Made by a program: the position numbers and the translations under genes. Below, piece by piece: positions 1 to 10,789 of a stretch of DNA of 64,000 bases (its first letter is position 1; each line of letters opens with the position of its first letter). A model generated the notes under the pieces. The model saw only the letters and a list, made by a program, of their open reading frames with translations, was not told the DNA's origin and ran no database searches. The stretch is from Paraglaciecola psychrophila 170 (GTDB lineage Bacteria; Pseudomonadota; Gammaproteobacteria; Enterobacterales; Alteromonadaceae): NCBI RefSeq assembly GCF_000347635.1, contig NC_020514.1, forward strand, positions 620,001 to 684,000, given 5' to 3'.

Positions 1-1453
1 TACATAGCTTGGTCGGCGTGACGTATGAGTTGGTCTGCGTCTGACCCGTCTTGTGGATAAAGTGTTACACCAATGCTAGCTGAAACCTGCATGACGTCGT
101 TACCTATGGTAACAGGATCGGAGGCAGCCTGAAGTAGACGTTCTAATATAGGCGTAATTTCTTCAATGTTGTCTAAATCCACCATAACTGCGATAAATTC
201 ATCACCACCAATACGTGCTAACGTATCGCCTTCACGTAAGGCGGCTTTCATGCGTTGTGACACGGTAATGAGTAGTTCATCACCCACATTATGGCCATAG
301 TTGTCATTGACCTCTTTAAAACCATCTAAGTCCATAAACGCCACCCCTAATGACTGTTCGCGACGCTGACACAGGGCTATCGCATGACTTAAACGATCAG
401 CCAGTAAAACCCGGTTAGGCAGATCAGTCAATACGTCATAATGAGCTACGTGTTCCAATTGCTCTTGATATACCTTCATCGTTGTAATGTCAGTGCATAA
501 TGAAACATAGTGCTGCACTAAACCTGCCGCATTTTTTACGGCGCTGATAGTAAGCATTTCGGGATACACGTCACCATTTTTACGGCGGTTCCATACCTCG
601 CCACTCCAATGGTCTTGTGATAGTAACGTAGTCCACATTTCGACATAAAATTCTGACGAATGACGCCCAGATTGAAGCATTCTTGGGTTTTCTCCCAGCA
701 CTTCCTCTGAGGTGTAACCAGTCATTTGGATGAAAGTATCGTTGACTTCAGTAATAGTAGCAGTGGCATCGGTTATCATGATGCCCTCATGGGCATGGCT
801 AAACACACTAGCGGCACGTTTTAACTTTAGTAGCAGAAGTTCCTTCTCTTTGTTGGCAATGAGCAGTTCATCTGCCCGCTTATCTTTCTCTTTGTTTTGA
901 AAGGCAAGTTCTTTGTTGGCAATGACTAGTTCATCAGCTCGCTTGCCTTTCTCTTTTTTTGCAATGGCTAATTCATCAGCTCGCTTGCCTTTCTCTTCTT
1001 TGGCAATGGCTAGTTCATCTGCCCGCTCATCTCTCTCTTTGTTTTGAAAGGCAAGTTCTTCTTTGGCAATCTCTAATTTATCTGCCCGTTTAGTGATGTC
1101 CTCCATGGTTAATAAAACAATTCTTTTTTACCTTCAGCTTGTTCTACCTGGCGTGCATTCAAGCGCATAATTCGCCGCCCGATATCGGCAAAATCGTGCT
1201 CAACCATATAGTCATCAAAACGGGTGTGCTGCAGTAATTCTCGTAGTTCGTGAATATCCCACTGCCTATTGCCTAGCTCAAAAATTTGTCGCCCGGCTGT
1301 GTTTTCAGGTTTGGCTTTAAAAAATGTATAAAATGAACGGTTTACTGTGACTACCCTTAAATTTTCATCCATTGTAATTAAGGGGTCCCGCAGTGTATTA
1401 ATAATACTTTAGACGTGCTCCAACATCTCCTTTTGGGTTTTCGATTTTAACAT
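1..1453 (-). pseudogene. PAS-PAS-GGDEF diguanylate cyclase, broken and running off the left edge
   Basis: Read on the minus strand from an ATG at 1453, the frame gives a short start (MLKSKTQKEMLEHV), then a TAA at 1409-1411 where relatives probably have Gln (EHVQSI). The same frame continues as a first PAS-like domain (NTLRDPLITMDENLRVV...). At the T4 run 1114-1117 one T seems missing: adding it restores ELFLLTMEDIT and joins the domain to the next part. That part holds a repeated RADELAIAxKE coiled-coil, a second PAS domain (about 870-480), and a GGDEF domain with RIGGDEF near 200-220; the 3' end lies outside the window. The family makes cyclic di-GMP from two GTP. Two independent lesions make a full-length product unlikely, although an internal ATG at 1106 could express the coiled-coil/PAS/GGDEF part alone. 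Confidence 0.85.
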
Positions 1454-1821
1454 TTACACACTCCTAATATTGCTTCACTGTGTGTTTGATCAATACTGAC
1501 AGGGGCGTGCCAACCAGAGTAAGTGTCGATCTTTTCTGATTGGGGCTGAATACTAGGGCGGGGTGTTAATGCCGATATGATAGGCTGGAAATACTGTTTT
1601 GATGATAAGCAATAGCCATTTATTAATGGGTCATGGCTAAAGCAGATAAAAGCTAACCAACTTTGGGTCAAGCTCTTTAATCCTAAAGTAATTACTAATA
1701 CGTCAATGATTTTGGCCGTGACAGCACAAGCATGTCTATTTTTTAGACTATTGCGAAACAAAAATTCATAAGCCAATAAGTTTTTGTTTAAAATACACTG
1801 CCGTGGAACATAAAAATTCAA
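1447..1821 (-). pseudogene. N-terminal remnant of an EAL/HDOD-type signalling protein
   Basis: The 124-codon frame starts MNFYVPRQCILNKNLLAYEF and keeps about 80 residues resembling the start of YuxH-like EAL/HDOD proteins (xVARQxIxDxxxxxxAYELLFR, then ITLGLKSLTQSWLAFICFSH). The glycine-rich and acidic residues expected in the middle are eroded and the catalytic EAL motif is absent. After about residue 85 the sequence no longer resembles the family. The frame ends across the start of the neighbouring PAS-GGDEF pseudogene. I read it as a truncated remnant. Whether a product is made is unknown. Confidence 0.55.
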
Positions 1822-2171
1822 AATGATATTCTCTTTGTGAATCGTAATAGTAGACCTAAACTAAATGTTCATATTAAAAATATTTTATCGCTACAGATTA
1901 CTAATATGGACTTTACACTAAATAGTCATATGGTAAGTACGTAAAACTAGTGATTTTTACTGTCTGCATCTGAGTATTTGTGACATGTTTTATGGGTGTT
2001 TTAAGTAAACATAATGTCTAAAGATGATTTCAAATACGGAGAACGAATTGGCTTTTTATGTACTCATAAATTTGAATTGAAATGTAATAGGTGAATAAGT
2101 CGGGGGATGGTGTTGGTTTTTCTAATACAGTAGCCTAGCTTTATTCTTGCCAGGCTACTGATGGTAAACAC
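1822..2171. other. Intergenic, nothing recognised
   Basis: About 350 AT-rich bases between the EAL remnant and the end of the MBL gene. I see no open frame, repeat or clear promoter. Confidence 0.5.
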
Positions 2172-3206
2172 TTATTTCAGAGTAAAAATAAACTGTCCTT
2201 TGGCATTGATCTCGCGACTAAACTCGCCCTCAAAATACAAATAATTGAGATGAGCAAACGCTTCTGCAATCGCAAAATTCATACTGTGAGAGTTCAGTTT
2301 ACGCTTAAACAACACAGGTAAACATTGCTCTATGGTTTTGCCCTGCTCACAAAAAACTCTAAGGTTATCTAAGTGGGCATGGTGATGACCAATTAGATCA
2401 TTAACGCGGGTATGTAATCCATGAAAAGGCTGTTTATGTGAAGGTAACACCAAGGTATCTTCTGGCAATTGAGTAAATTGTGGCAGAGTGTCTAAGTACA
2501 TTTTCAGTGAATTAGCATCCGGCTCGGTACTGTATACACCAATATTTGGCGAAATACCGGGTAACACATGATCCCCAGAAATCAAGATGTTGCTGTCTTT
2601 GTTAAATAAGCAGACATGCTCTGGTGAATGACCACGGCCAATATACACCTGCCATTCATGTGCACCAATGCGTATATGCTCACCTGCTTGCAAACGATAG
2701 AATTGCAATGGAATAGGTCGAATAACTTGGCGTATCCCTTTGCTCTCTTTGCGATTTTTTTTGGCATTGTGAACATAGTCTTCAGACATACCACAGCGCA
2801 CTAAATATTCATCATCTTGCCAATCAGATGCGCCGCAAGGGCCGGCGAATATTGCTCGAGCTGTGAAATATTCAGCCTGGCTCATATACATTGGAAGTCG
2901 AAATTTTTCTACCAAATAGCCTGCCATACCAATATGATCAGGATGCATATGGGTAACAATCACTTTAGTAATTGGCTTACCTAAGATGTCGAGTATCGTA
3001 TCCCACAGCTCTTCTGTTTCGCGGGTGCCAATGCCGGTATCGATTAACGCAAAACCCTCTTGTCCATCTTGATTATCTTCCAGTAAATATAAGTTAATGT
3101 GGTCGAGATCAAAGGGCAATGGCATGCGCAACCAAAATATGCCGGGAGCCACTTTTTGCAGTGTGCCTGGCTCGGGTATTTCAGCATCTATAAACGTTAT
3201 TTGCAT
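2172..3206 (-). CDS. MBL-fold metallo-hydrolase
   Basis: A 344-residue metallo-beta-lactamase-fold enzyme. The zinc motif THMHPDH is at residues 85-91, with further ligand candidates in GRGHSPEH and SGDHVLPG. The family hydrolyses thioesters, lactones or similar bonds at a dinuclear metal site; the substrate cannot be told from sequence. A longer frame opens at 3248, but the ATG at 3206 (MQITFIDAEIPEPG) has a GGAG ribosome site about 9 nt upstream and fits the family start better. The C-terminal 100 residues (LPSHKQPFHGLHTRVNDL... to the end) match the tail of hydroxyacylglutathione-hydrolase-like proteins. The gene is intact and stands alone. Confidence 0.85.
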   Translation of the reverse strand: MQITFIDAEIPEPGTLQKVAPGIFWLRMPLPFDLDHINLYLLEDNQDGQEGFALIDTGIGTRETEELWDTILDILGKPITKVIVTHMHPDHIGMAGYLVEKFRLPMYMSQAEYFTARAIFAGPCGASDWQDDEYLVRCGMSEDYVHNAKKNRKESKGIRQVIRPIPLQFYRLQAGEHIRIGAHEWQVYIGRGHSPEHVCLFNKDSNILISGDHVLPGISPNIGVYSTEPDANSLKMYLDTLPQFTQLPEDTLVLPSHKQPFHGLHTRVNDLIGHHHAHLDNLRVFCEQGKTIEQCLPVLFKRKLNSHSMNFAIAEAFAHLNYLYFEGEFSREINAKGQFIFTLK

Positions 3207-3573
3207 GGTCTTTGCTCCGCCTGGATAAATGATATCGTTTGGTATCATGTATCCAACATGAATTTGGGTAAGTAACTATTAGACCCAATAATAGTAACAA
3301 CTACCAAGCATCATTATGTATTGAGAAGTATCAGGGGTTTGAATTAGAGCTATTGGTAAACGTATTTTTTAGATCGGTTTGGTGTGAGATGTATTTTTTG
3401 TGGTTTAACCAAATAGTTAAACAGATGATTGAATAGTTACCTTGCTGTTTATCAAAACATGCATAGATACTAAGTCGTCGTCGGGGTCTAATTCATGTCT
3501 TGGATGCATTTAGTTAGTGACTAACCCATGTTGAGTTAGCCACTTAAAGAGAATGCGATTTTAATCGATGTCG
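3207..3573. other. Intergenic, nothing recognised
   Basis: AT-rich spacer between two minus-strand genes. It should hold the promoter of the MBL gene, but I cannot point to convincing -35/-10 boxes. Confidence 0.4.
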
Positions 3574-6500
3574 CTAGTTTCCAAGCTTGGTTGGAAAGGC
3601 TGGAGCAGTATCGTGGCGCACTGGCTTAAACGTTTTAAGCTGCTCTAACACTTCACTAACAGCCTTTTGTAACTGTGCGTCTTCACCTTTATTCACTCGC
3701 GTAGGGTCAAGCTCGACATCGATATCCGGTGCTACGCCTTCATTCTCGACGCGCCATTCATGATCGGGTGTAAAGAAGCGAAAGTGTGGCACGGTTTGAC
3801 CGCCACCATCTATAAGTGAGCGATTAGCGGAAATGCCAATTAATCCACCCCAAGTTGTTTTGCCAATTAGCTTGCCTAATCCCATACGTTTGAAACTGTA
3901 AGGTAGAAAGTCGCCACCTGAACCTGCATCTTGGTCAATTATCATCACTTTTGGACCATATATAGCTGCAGCTGGCGTACTTAATGTCATATCACCAGAA
4001 CGGTATTTCCAGCCCGCTAAATACTCGCGACTTAGCACATCGGTAATATAATTGGCTGCTTGGCCCCCTCCATTGCGACGTTCATCGATAATCATCGCTC
4101 GTTTATCAATTTGCGCGAAGAACATCCGGTTAAAATAGGTAAAGCCGCCAGAAGCGGTATTAGGCAAATATACATAACCTATTTTACCATCACTTAACTC
4201 ATCTACTTTTTTGCGATTGGATTCAATCCAGTCCCAGTTTCGCAGTGTGCTTTCGTTGGCAATGGGTTCGACTACCACTTCTTTAGCGTTTTTGTTCGAG
4301 CCGTCTTTACTAACTGTTAGGCTGATTTGTTTGCCCACGGTATTCACAAAAAATTGATGGAAGTTGTCACCTTTACGTAGTGTTACACCATTGACTGCAA
4401 TAATCCGGTCGCCTTGTTGTATACCTACTCCAGGAGCCCCCAGAGGTGCTGTAATAAAAGGATTCCACGACCCGCCAGTGTATATCTTATCTACTACGTA
4501 CTGGCCTTTTTTGAGGCGAATATCCGCCCCCAGCAACCCTACTTGAATCGGTGTTTCTGTATGTACATCACCACCATAAATACGATTGTGTCCCACCTCC
4601 ATTTCGGCAATCATTTGTACCATTAGCCAGTTTAAGTCTTCGCGGCTACCCACATGACTTAGCAGTGGTAGGTATTGTTGGTAAATAGCGGTCCAGTCGA
4701 GGCCATGAATATTCGGATCGTAAAAATAATCACGCTCATTGCGCCAAGCTTCAGCAAAAATTTGTGCCCATTCCTGTTTAGGGTCAATCAGTGCTTTGAC
4801 ATCATTAGTATTCAAATCTTCGGGTTCAAACTTTTTGGCCACTTCACTGACTTTAAATGTGTTTTTGGCAAAACCCAGCAGTGCTTGTTTACCGTCTGCT
4901 GACAAACTGAAACTTTCAACAGTGTTAAGTACTGTTTCAACTTTTTTATCTTCAGCATTAAATCTTAATAAGTCTGCCGTATCTAACGCACGTCCATTGG
5001 GTTCAATGCTGGCACCAGCCTGAGTATTTTCTAGAAAATATAAATGCCCGTCATCAGCGACAGCTAAATCAGAATAAAAGCGTTTCGGTACCGGTAGCGC
5101 GACAATACGTTGAGCAATGCCTTTAGCATCAATTTTGACTATTGGTGCGGGTTCAGCAGATTTTGTGTCATCTTTTTTGTCAGTTTTGTTTGCCGCCAGT
5201 TTTTCTGGTGATTCGTCGCCACTTTTAGGTAACAGTGGTGATTTGCCATCGGCTTGAAGTACTACAGCATACAAACCAAATCTTTGCGGGCGTTCCTGAG
5301 TAGACAAATCTAGCCCAAAGCTACTGGGCCCTGCGTTAGTAGATGAAGCAAAGTATAAATATTTTCCATCGCGACTAAAGGCAGGCCAGTCGTTATGGCT
5401 AAGACCATCAGTCAGGCGCAGCGTTTTTTTACTGGAAAATTGGTAAACATAAAGATCCCATAAGTAGTTATTGCCACTTTTAGTGTAGGCCAGCCAGTCG
5501 CCGTCGAAGGACAATGCGCTATTGAAACCTAGCATGTTTTGCTGTTGATCAATTTTCTGGCGCTTTGAAGAGTCTAAGTTAATGACCCACATAACTAAAT
5601 TTGAATCTGAATACACAATGTTTTTAGCGTCTGCAGTCCAATGAAGTAGGGTAAAATCTGCGGGGTAGTCACCAAACGAAAAAGTATTTAGCTGTTTACC
5701 TGATTGTTCTGCTAACAGCAGTTTTTGGGTGCCACCATGATCAGAAATATAAGCAATTTGATCACCTTTGGGTGACCATAATGCATCGCGTTCGCTGACG
5801 CCCGAAGTACCCGTAATATTACGAGTACTGCCGTCTTTTACCGGTACAGTAAAGACTTCACCGCGGCCACTGATTAATACACGTTTGCCGGTGCTGGATA
5901 ATTGGCTACTAGTGATTGCCTGCATGGCATCTTTGAACTGAGGTCGTATTTGTGGCAAATCTGGTTTGATATCTATGCTGAGTTTTTGCGTTTTAGCTTG
6001 TTGGGTATCAAGCACAAACAAAGCACTACCTTGGGCATAAATAATATCTGTTGCATAGGCATCAGCGCTGGCGATATCCCAATCTTTGAACTGGGTAACT
6101 TGGTTAATGTTGCCGTTAGCATAACGATATAGGTTTTTAGTTTTGTCGCGGTCAGACAAAAAGTACAAGTCATCGCCAATCCACATAGGATTAGTGTCAG
6201 AAGCATTTTCATGGGGAACTTCGATGTAACTGTTTTTAGCTAGGTCCATGATCCAGATGGGTGGGGTGCTGCCACCACGATGATTGCGCCAGCCACTGGC
6301 GCCAATATGCGCAGTGCGATAGGGGCGGTAGGCAAGCAATTTCCCATTGTCATTAAATTCTCCTTCGAAGGCTAAGGCTTGCATCACTTTTTCAGGAAAA
6401 CCAGCATCAGTATTTACTTGGTACAAATGTCCTGAGCGGCCACTTGCCATTTCTCGCGGTGACATGAACATTACAGATTTACCTTGCGGGTCCCAGCCAA

Positions 6501-6852
6501 CTACCCTATCGCTGCTTGGGTGCCACGTCAGGCGACGTGGTTGACCGCCATTGGAATCAATCAAATACACATCGTCGTTACCGTCATAACCTGCAGTAAA
6601 GGCAATGGTTTTGCCATCTGGGGAAAAATGAGGAGCTTGTTCAATTGCGGGGTGTGAGGTGAGGCGTTGAGGGTTTTTTCCTTGACGATCGGCAACATAG
6701 ATGTCACCGGCATACACAAATGCAATCTGAGTTTTGCTGATGGCCGGTTGTTGCAGCATTAGGGTCTCGGCTTGTGCACCGATAGGTAATGTGAGTAAAG
6801 CTAAATATAAAGCTTTACATGGAGTTAGCCAGCTTAAAAGTTGTTTATGCAT
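3574..6852 (-). CDS. Tricorn-like periplasmic S41 protease
   Basis: 1092 residues. A signal peptide covers residues 1-28, with cleavage after AQA. An N-terminal beta-propeller half carries TolB/tricorn-type repeats (SPDGKTIAF, SRDGKYLYFAS, SKDGxxRxIT), then come a core domain, a PDZ-like segment (GVGIQQGDRIIAVNGV) and a C-terminal S41 domain. The likely nucleophile is the Ser in DAGSGGD near residue 980, followed by GKTTWGGLIG. The family cleaves peptides and degrades damaged or imported proteins. Length and domain order match exported tricorn homologues of marine gammaproteobacteria. The frame is unbroken over 3.3 kb, which is notable given how many neighbours are broken. Confidence 0.93.
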   Translation of the reverse strand: MHKQLLSWLTPCKALYLALLTLPIGAQAETLMLQQPAISKTQIAFVYAGDIYVADRQGKNPQRLTSHPAIEQAPHFSPDGKTIAFTAGYDGNDDVYLIDSNGGQPRRLTWHPSSDRVVGWDPQGKSVMFMSPREMASGRSGHLYQVNTDAGFPEKVMQALAFEGEFNDNGKLLAYRPYRTAHIGASGWRNHRGGSTPPIWIMDLAKNSYIEVPHENASDTNPMWIGDDLYFLSDRDKTKNLYRYANGNINQVTQFKDWDIASADAYATDIIYAQGSALFVLDTQQAKTQKLSIDIKPDLPQIRPQFKDAMQAITSSQLSSTGKRVLISGRGEVFTVPVKDGSTRNITGTSGVSERDALWSPKGDQIAYISDHGGTQKLLLAEQSGKQLNTFSFGDYPADFTLLHWTADAKNIVYSDSNLVMWVINLDSSKRQKIDQQQNMLGFNSALSFDGDWLAYTKSGNNYLWDLYVYQFSSKKTLRLTDGLSHNDWPAFSRDGKYLYFASSTNAGPSSFGLDLSTQERPQRFGLYAVVLQADGKSPLLPKSGDESPEKLAANKTDKKDDTKSAEPAPIVKIDAKGIAQRIVALPVPKRFYSDLAVADDGHLYFLENTQAGASIEPNGRALDTADLLRFNAEDKKVETVLNTVESFSLSADGKQALLGFAKNTFKVSEVAKKFEPEDLNTNDVKALIDPKQEWAQIFAEAWRNERDYFYDPNIHGLDWTAIYQQYLPLLSHVGSREDLNWLMVQMIAEMEVGHNRIYGGDVHTETPIQVGLLGADIRLKKGQYVVDKIYTGGSWNPFITAPLGAPGVGIQQGDRIIAVNGVTLRKGDNFHQFFVNTVGKQISLTVSKDGSNKNAKEVVVEPIANESTLRNWDWIESNRKKVDELSDGKIGYVYLPNTASGGFTYFNRMFFAQIDKRAMIIDERRNGGGQAANYITDVLSREYLAGWKYRSGDMTLSTPAAAIYGPKVMIIDQDAGSGGDFLPYSFKRMGLGKLIGKTTWGGLIGISANRSLIDGGGQTVPHFRFFTPDHEWRVENEGVAPDIDVELDPTRVNKGEDAQLQKAVSEVLEQLKTFKPVRHDTAPAFPTKLGN

Positions 6853-7282
6853 TAATCTTATCTATTCTCGATATAGGAGTGTTTAAACAATAAACCACAT
6901 CCCTGATCGACGCAACAGGCTCTGATTTTGTTGAATTTATAGTTAGCCTGATTAACAAGATAAGGTGGCGAGAAATGAGTTCCGACTATAGAAGTCTTTA
7001 GGTATTAGTAAGAATGCACAAGTGTTTAAACTGCTCTCAATACTAACCTCAACACCTGCGTTGACTCGCAATCAGAAATCTTATGTTAGTGCTCATATAG
7101 GCGCTAGTTTAAGCAGCCGAAAAACATAAATAAATCCAATTTTATCTAAATTAGCGAGGGTATCTAAATAAAGTATGAGTCGTTGATGCCAGTTATTATC
7201 TGTATATTATACTTCTAATCGCCCCACATTTTCTTATGTGAAAATTGAATGTCCGTTTTAGGGACGATAAAATTCTAGCTGT
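6853..7282. other. Intergenic, nothing recognised
   Basis: About 430 AT-rich bases with no open frame worth calling. It should contain the promoter of the tricorn-like protease. No obvious terminator follows the alcohol dehydrogenase pseudogene. Confidence 0.4.
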
Positions 7283-8457
7283 TTACGACACTAGCATCAG
7301 GCTAATTAAGCCTTCGCAAGTGGCCTTGTGCATGTACCGCGGTACCGCATAAGTAAAGCGTGCTTCTTTTAGGGCGGCACTGGCGATTTGCGAAATATCC
7401 TTTTGCTGTAAAGCAGCCAGTTTATCTGGAATATCAAACTTTTGCTGCATTTCCCTAATGTGATGAATGAAAGCGTCTGCTAGCTGTTCATTATTGCCGT
7501 CAGCTGAGCCGATGTTACAAGCCTTAGCTAAATCAGCCAGTCGATTCGCACATTTAGATTTCGAATAATCCAGTACATACGGCATAACTATCGCGTTAGC
7601 TAGGCCATGTGGCGTGTGATAAAGCGCGCCAAAATTGTGTGCAATAGAGTGCACGTAGCCGACCCCTGCTTGTGTGAATGCCATGCCTGCGAGATTAGAT
7701 GCTTTTGCCATCGCCTGCCTAGCCGCTATATTGCTGCCATTGGTTACCGCTGTTGCTAAGTTTGCCATGATAAGTTGGGTGGCTTCAATCGCTTGCATAT
7801 CGGTGCGTTTTAGGGCATTACGAGATATGTACGCTTCTACAGCGTGGGTTAATGCATCCATTCCGGTCGCTGCCGTAATATGAGCAGGCAAGCCAGCCAT
7901 TAGCTCCCCATCTAATGCTGCGGCGATAGACATCAGTTTTAAGTCCATTAAGGGTAATTTACGTTGTTGTTCTGGGTCTGAAACTACGGCAGCAATAGTT
8001 ACCTCAGAGCCAGTACCCGCCGCAGTTGGAACGGCATAAAGGGGCAAAGTACCACTGAAATAAATTTTGAAAAGCCCCGCCATTTTAGCAATAGACTTAT
8101 CACTTTTACCTCGAGCTGCAATGACCTTCGCCGCGTCAATAGATGAACCCCCGCCCACCGCCAGTATTGCTTCGCAGTGATTGTCCTTAAGTACGCTAAT
8201 ACCAGCTTCAATTTGTTGGATAGTTGGGTCTGGTTTTACACCGTCGTATATTACAACTGTCACGCCTAACTTTTCCAACTCCGCCTGCATAGCATCTAAC
8301 AATCCCAGTTTGACCAACATGGATCGGTGACTAGTAATACTTTTTTGTGACCCACTGCGGCAATATATCGGCACAGTTCCAGAGAAGAACCTGGGCCATC
8401 AAAAATCTTTGGCTATTTAAACGGTAAAATTACAGTAATGCCTTTGAAAATAATCAT
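7283..8457 (-). pseudogene. Iron-containing alcohol dehydrogenase, broken at the N-terminus
   Basis: From the ATG at 8457 the frame reads MIIFKGITVILPFK, then TAG at 8413-8415 (a Gln codon in the likely ancestor), then PKIFDGPGSSLELCRYIAAV...VLLVTD. Near 8320-8323 one base is missing: GAT-CC-ATG should be GAT-GCC-ATG to give TDAMLVKLG. Downstream of this the frame is clean for about 340 residues and keeps the group III ADH features: VGGGSSIDAAK, GTGSEVT, and metal-ligand segments GMDALTHAVEAY and HTPHGLANAIV. A GTG near 8374 opens a shorter frame, but its first 18 residues are out of frame with the family. Two lesions at the cofactor-binding end suggest recent inactivation. Confidence 0.85.
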
Positions 8458-8763
8458 ATAAATTCGTAGACATATAACTTTCAGGGCAAACATGCTCGTT
8501 CCTAGATGAAATATTAAGCAGCAGCGCTGCGTGCAAAGATAATAAATGATGTTTTGAATGTATTAAATGTATTGTGGTTGAAGTTACGATCGGTCATGTC
8601 AAAAGAGGTCAAAATAATCTACTAAAATTTAAATTTAAATTTGATATTGAATATCTGAAATTTATTGATCTGAATTTAATAATATCAAGTTTTTACGAAG
8701 AAAGAAGGGCTAATCAAAAATATAGAATAGTGGCGTGTTAAGATTTTAACACGCCAGAAGTGC
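8458..8763. other. Intergenic, nothing recognised
   Basis: About 300 very AT-rich bases between the two minus-strand alcohol dehydrogenase genes. A weak hairpin, GTGTTAAGATTTTAACAC (8733-8750), lies just after the YqhD-like gene and may terminate it. Confidence 0.4.
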
Positions 8764-9921
8764 TTATACTGCTTGGGTTAATATCTCGCGACTTATATCT
8801 ATTGTGATATCGCCATGCTCGCCAAGCTCTGTCATGCCGTGCTGTTTTAATCTATCAATCAGTAAATCAATGTCATCACCGCCAAGGTCCACATCAGATA
8901 AACGTATGGGGACTTGCATCTGTTTGAAAAAGTCTTCAGTTAGACGGATTGCTTGGTCAATGCGGGCGTTGTCATCACCTTCGTTTATGTGCCAAACACG
9001 GGTTGCATATTGCAGTAATTTTTCACGCTTTTGCTCACGGCGCACTTTCATTACCGCAGGTAATACGATGGATAAAGTACGCGCATGGTCGATGCCAAAA
9101 GCGCCAGTTAATTCATGGCCTATCATATGTGTTGACCAGTCTTGTGGCACACCTGCGCCAATAAGGCCATTCAATGCCATAGTCGCCGACCACATGATAT
9201 TAGCTCTAACTTCTAAGTCGTCTTTGGTGTCAGGCGCTAATGCCTTCGGCCCTTCTTCGATCAAGGTTTGCAATAACCCCTCACTAAAGCGGTCTTGCAC
9301 TTTGCCATTAACGTTATACGTTAGATACTGTTCAATGGTGTGAACAAACGCATCAACCACACCATTTCCAATTTGACGATCCGATAATGACAACGTCACA
9401 CTGGGGTCTAACACAGCAAATAATGGGCGGACTAGAGGACTAGAAAAAGGTAGTTTATTACCCTCTCTGGTTACCACTGAGTTGCCGTTGCTTTCAGAGC
9501 CTGTAGCAGGCAAGGTTAATACCGCGCCAATAGGTAATGCTTTTGTGATCGGATGATTTTTAGCGAGAATATCCCAAGGATCGTCGCCCTCAAACAATGC
9601 AGCAGCGGCAATAAATTTGGCGCCATCAACGACTGAGCCACCACCGACTGCAAGTATATAATCAATCTTTTGTGTTTTTATAATTTCTTGCGCTTTCATC
9701 AACGTGTTATAGGTTGGATTTGGCTCTATGCCTGAAAATTCAAACCAAGTATGTTCACCAAGGGCATCAATCACTTGTTGATAGACGCCATTGCCTTTAA
9801 TTGAGCCACCACCGTAAACTAGTAATACTCTAGCGTTTAATGGGATCCCTTTTGAAAGCGCTTTAATTTGTGCTTCGCCAAAATGAATACGGGTTGGGTT
9901 TTGAAAATCAAAATTTAACAT
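8764..9921 (-). CDS. yqhD: YqhD-like NADPH-dependent aldehyde reductase
   Basis: 385 residues, the usual length for this iron-dependent alcohol dehydrogenase branch. It has the YqhD-type start (MLNFDFQNPTRIHFG), a GGGSIKGNGVY nucleotide loop, VGGGSVVDGAKF near residue 97, and metal ligands in VDAFVHTIEQY and GHELTGAFGIDHARTLS. E. coli YqhD reduces short and peroxidation-derived aldehydes with NADPH. It sits 66 bp downstream of the DJ-1 gene on the same strand, with a LysR regulator divergent to the pair. That resembles the yqhC-yqhD arrangement and supports a role in carbonyl detoxification. Confidence 0.9.
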   Translation of the reverse strand: MLNFDFQNPTRIHFGEAQIKALSKGIPLNARVLLVYGGGSIKGNGVYQQVIDALGEHTWFEFSGIEPNPTYNTLMKAQEIIKTQKIDYILAVGGGSVVDGAKFIAAAALFEGDDPWDILAKNHPITKALPIGAVLTLPATGSESNGNSVVTREGNKLPFSSPLVRPLFAVLDPSVTLSLSDRQIGNGVVDAFVHTIEQYLTYNVNGKVQDRFSEGLLQTLIEEGPKALAPDTKDDLEVRANIMWSATMALNGLIGAGVPQDWSTHMIGHELTGAFGIDHARTLSIVLPAVMKVRREQKREKLLQYATRVWHINEGDDNARIDQAIRLTEDFFKQMQVPIRLSDVDLGGDDIDLLIDRLKQHGMTELGEHGDITIDISREILTQAV

Positions 9922-9987
9922 GTTTAATCCTGTAGTTATCTAAAACAGATTAGTTAAGCCGGTTTACTTGTAGCTCAACTACAGCCA

Positions 9988-10674
9988 TTAAGCTGAAAGG
10001 TGAGTCAGTAATTTTTCAGCTACTAATGCTGAACTTGCTGGGTTTTGACCGGTGATGATAAGGCCGTCTTGTACTACAAATGCATGCCAGTCTTGTGCTT
10101 TCTGGTATTCGCCGCCGCGTTTAATCAATTCGTCTTCAAGTAAAAAAGGTACAACATTTGTTAATTGCACTGCTTCCTCTTCACCGTTAGTAAAGCCGGA
10201 TACTGCTTTTCCTTTAATCGCAAACTCACCAGAGGCTTGTTTTACATTGAGTAAGGCAGCACTGGCATGACAAACCGTAGCAACGGCCTTGCCTGCTCTT
10301 AGAAAGTTTTCAATTAGGGTGATTGAGTCTTGGTTGTCAGTAAGATCCCATAATGGACCATGCCCGCCTGGATAAAACACCGCGTCAAATTCACTCTCGT
10401 TAAGCGAAGACAATTTTACTGTTGTAGCAATTTTAGCTTGTGATTCAGCATCGGCATAATAACGTTCTGTGGCCGATGTTTGGAAGTCTTCAAGTGTGCT
10501 AGTTGGATCAATAGGTGCTTGCCCACCTTTTGGAGTCGCCAGTGTTACTGCAACACCCGCATCGATAAATGCGTAATAAGGGGCAGCAAATTCTTCAATC
10601 CAAAAGCCTGTTTTTTTACCGGTGTCGCCCAACTCATCGTGTGAAGTCAGTACCATTAATATATGTTTAGTCAT
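9988..10674 (-). CDS. DJ-1/PfpI-family protein (type 1 glutamine amidotransferase-like)
   Basis: 228 residues with the DJ-1/PfpI fold signature: the nucleophile-elbow Cys in ATVCHASAAL, the acidic residue in YPGGHGPLWDL, and EEFAAPYYAF near the N-terminus. Relatives act as glyoxalase III/deglycase-like enzymes or chaperones for reactive carbonyl stress. It is the first gene after the divergent LysR control region and precedes the YqhD-like reductase, so an operon is likely. The frame is intact. The substrate is unknown. Confidence 0.85.
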   Translation of the reverse strand: MTKHILMVLTSHDELGDTGKKTGFWIEEFAAPYYAFIDAGVAVTLATPKGGQAPIDPTSTLEDFQTSATERYYADAESQAKIATTVKLSSLNESEFDAVFYPGGHGPLWDLTDNQDSITLIENFLRAGKAVATVCHASAALLNVKQASGEFAIKGKAVSGFTNGEEEAVQLTNVVPFLLEDELIKRGGEYQKAQDWHAFVVQDGLIITGQNPASSALVAEKLLTHLSA

Positions 10675-10766
10675 AAGTGCTCCGTATTTGTTATCGACTG
10701 TTTAATTTTCTGTGTCCCACTATATGCTCATGAATCAATCTGAACAATGCAGATAAAATTGACATC

Positions 10767-10789
10767 ATTGTATTAATAATTGATACAAT
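10767..10789. promoter_or_regulatory. Probable LysR-type operator between the divergent genes
   Basis: A near-perfect inverted repeat, ATTGTAT-N9-ATACAAT, with partial symmetry through the spacer. It fits the T-N11-A LysR box and lies 27 bp before the LysR start and about 95 bp before the DJ-1 start. It is the most regular palindrome in this region, so it probably serves autoregulation and control of the DJ-1/yqhD pair. Confidence 0.65.

Noticed and set aside
1821..2171. Possible promoter or small RNA in the gap before the MBL gene
   Set aside because: No boxes, hairpin plus T run, or conserved pattern could be pointed to.
4364..5023. Plus-strand frames inside the tricorn-like protease
   Set aside because: They are antisense to a continuous 1092-codon gene with clear domains and lack ribosome sites and family matches.
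8374..8420. GTG at 8374 as the true start of the iron alcohol dehydrogenase
   Set aside because: The first 18 residues from that start do not fit the family, while the correct N-terminus is readable in another frame up to 8457 with a stop and a 1-nt slip.
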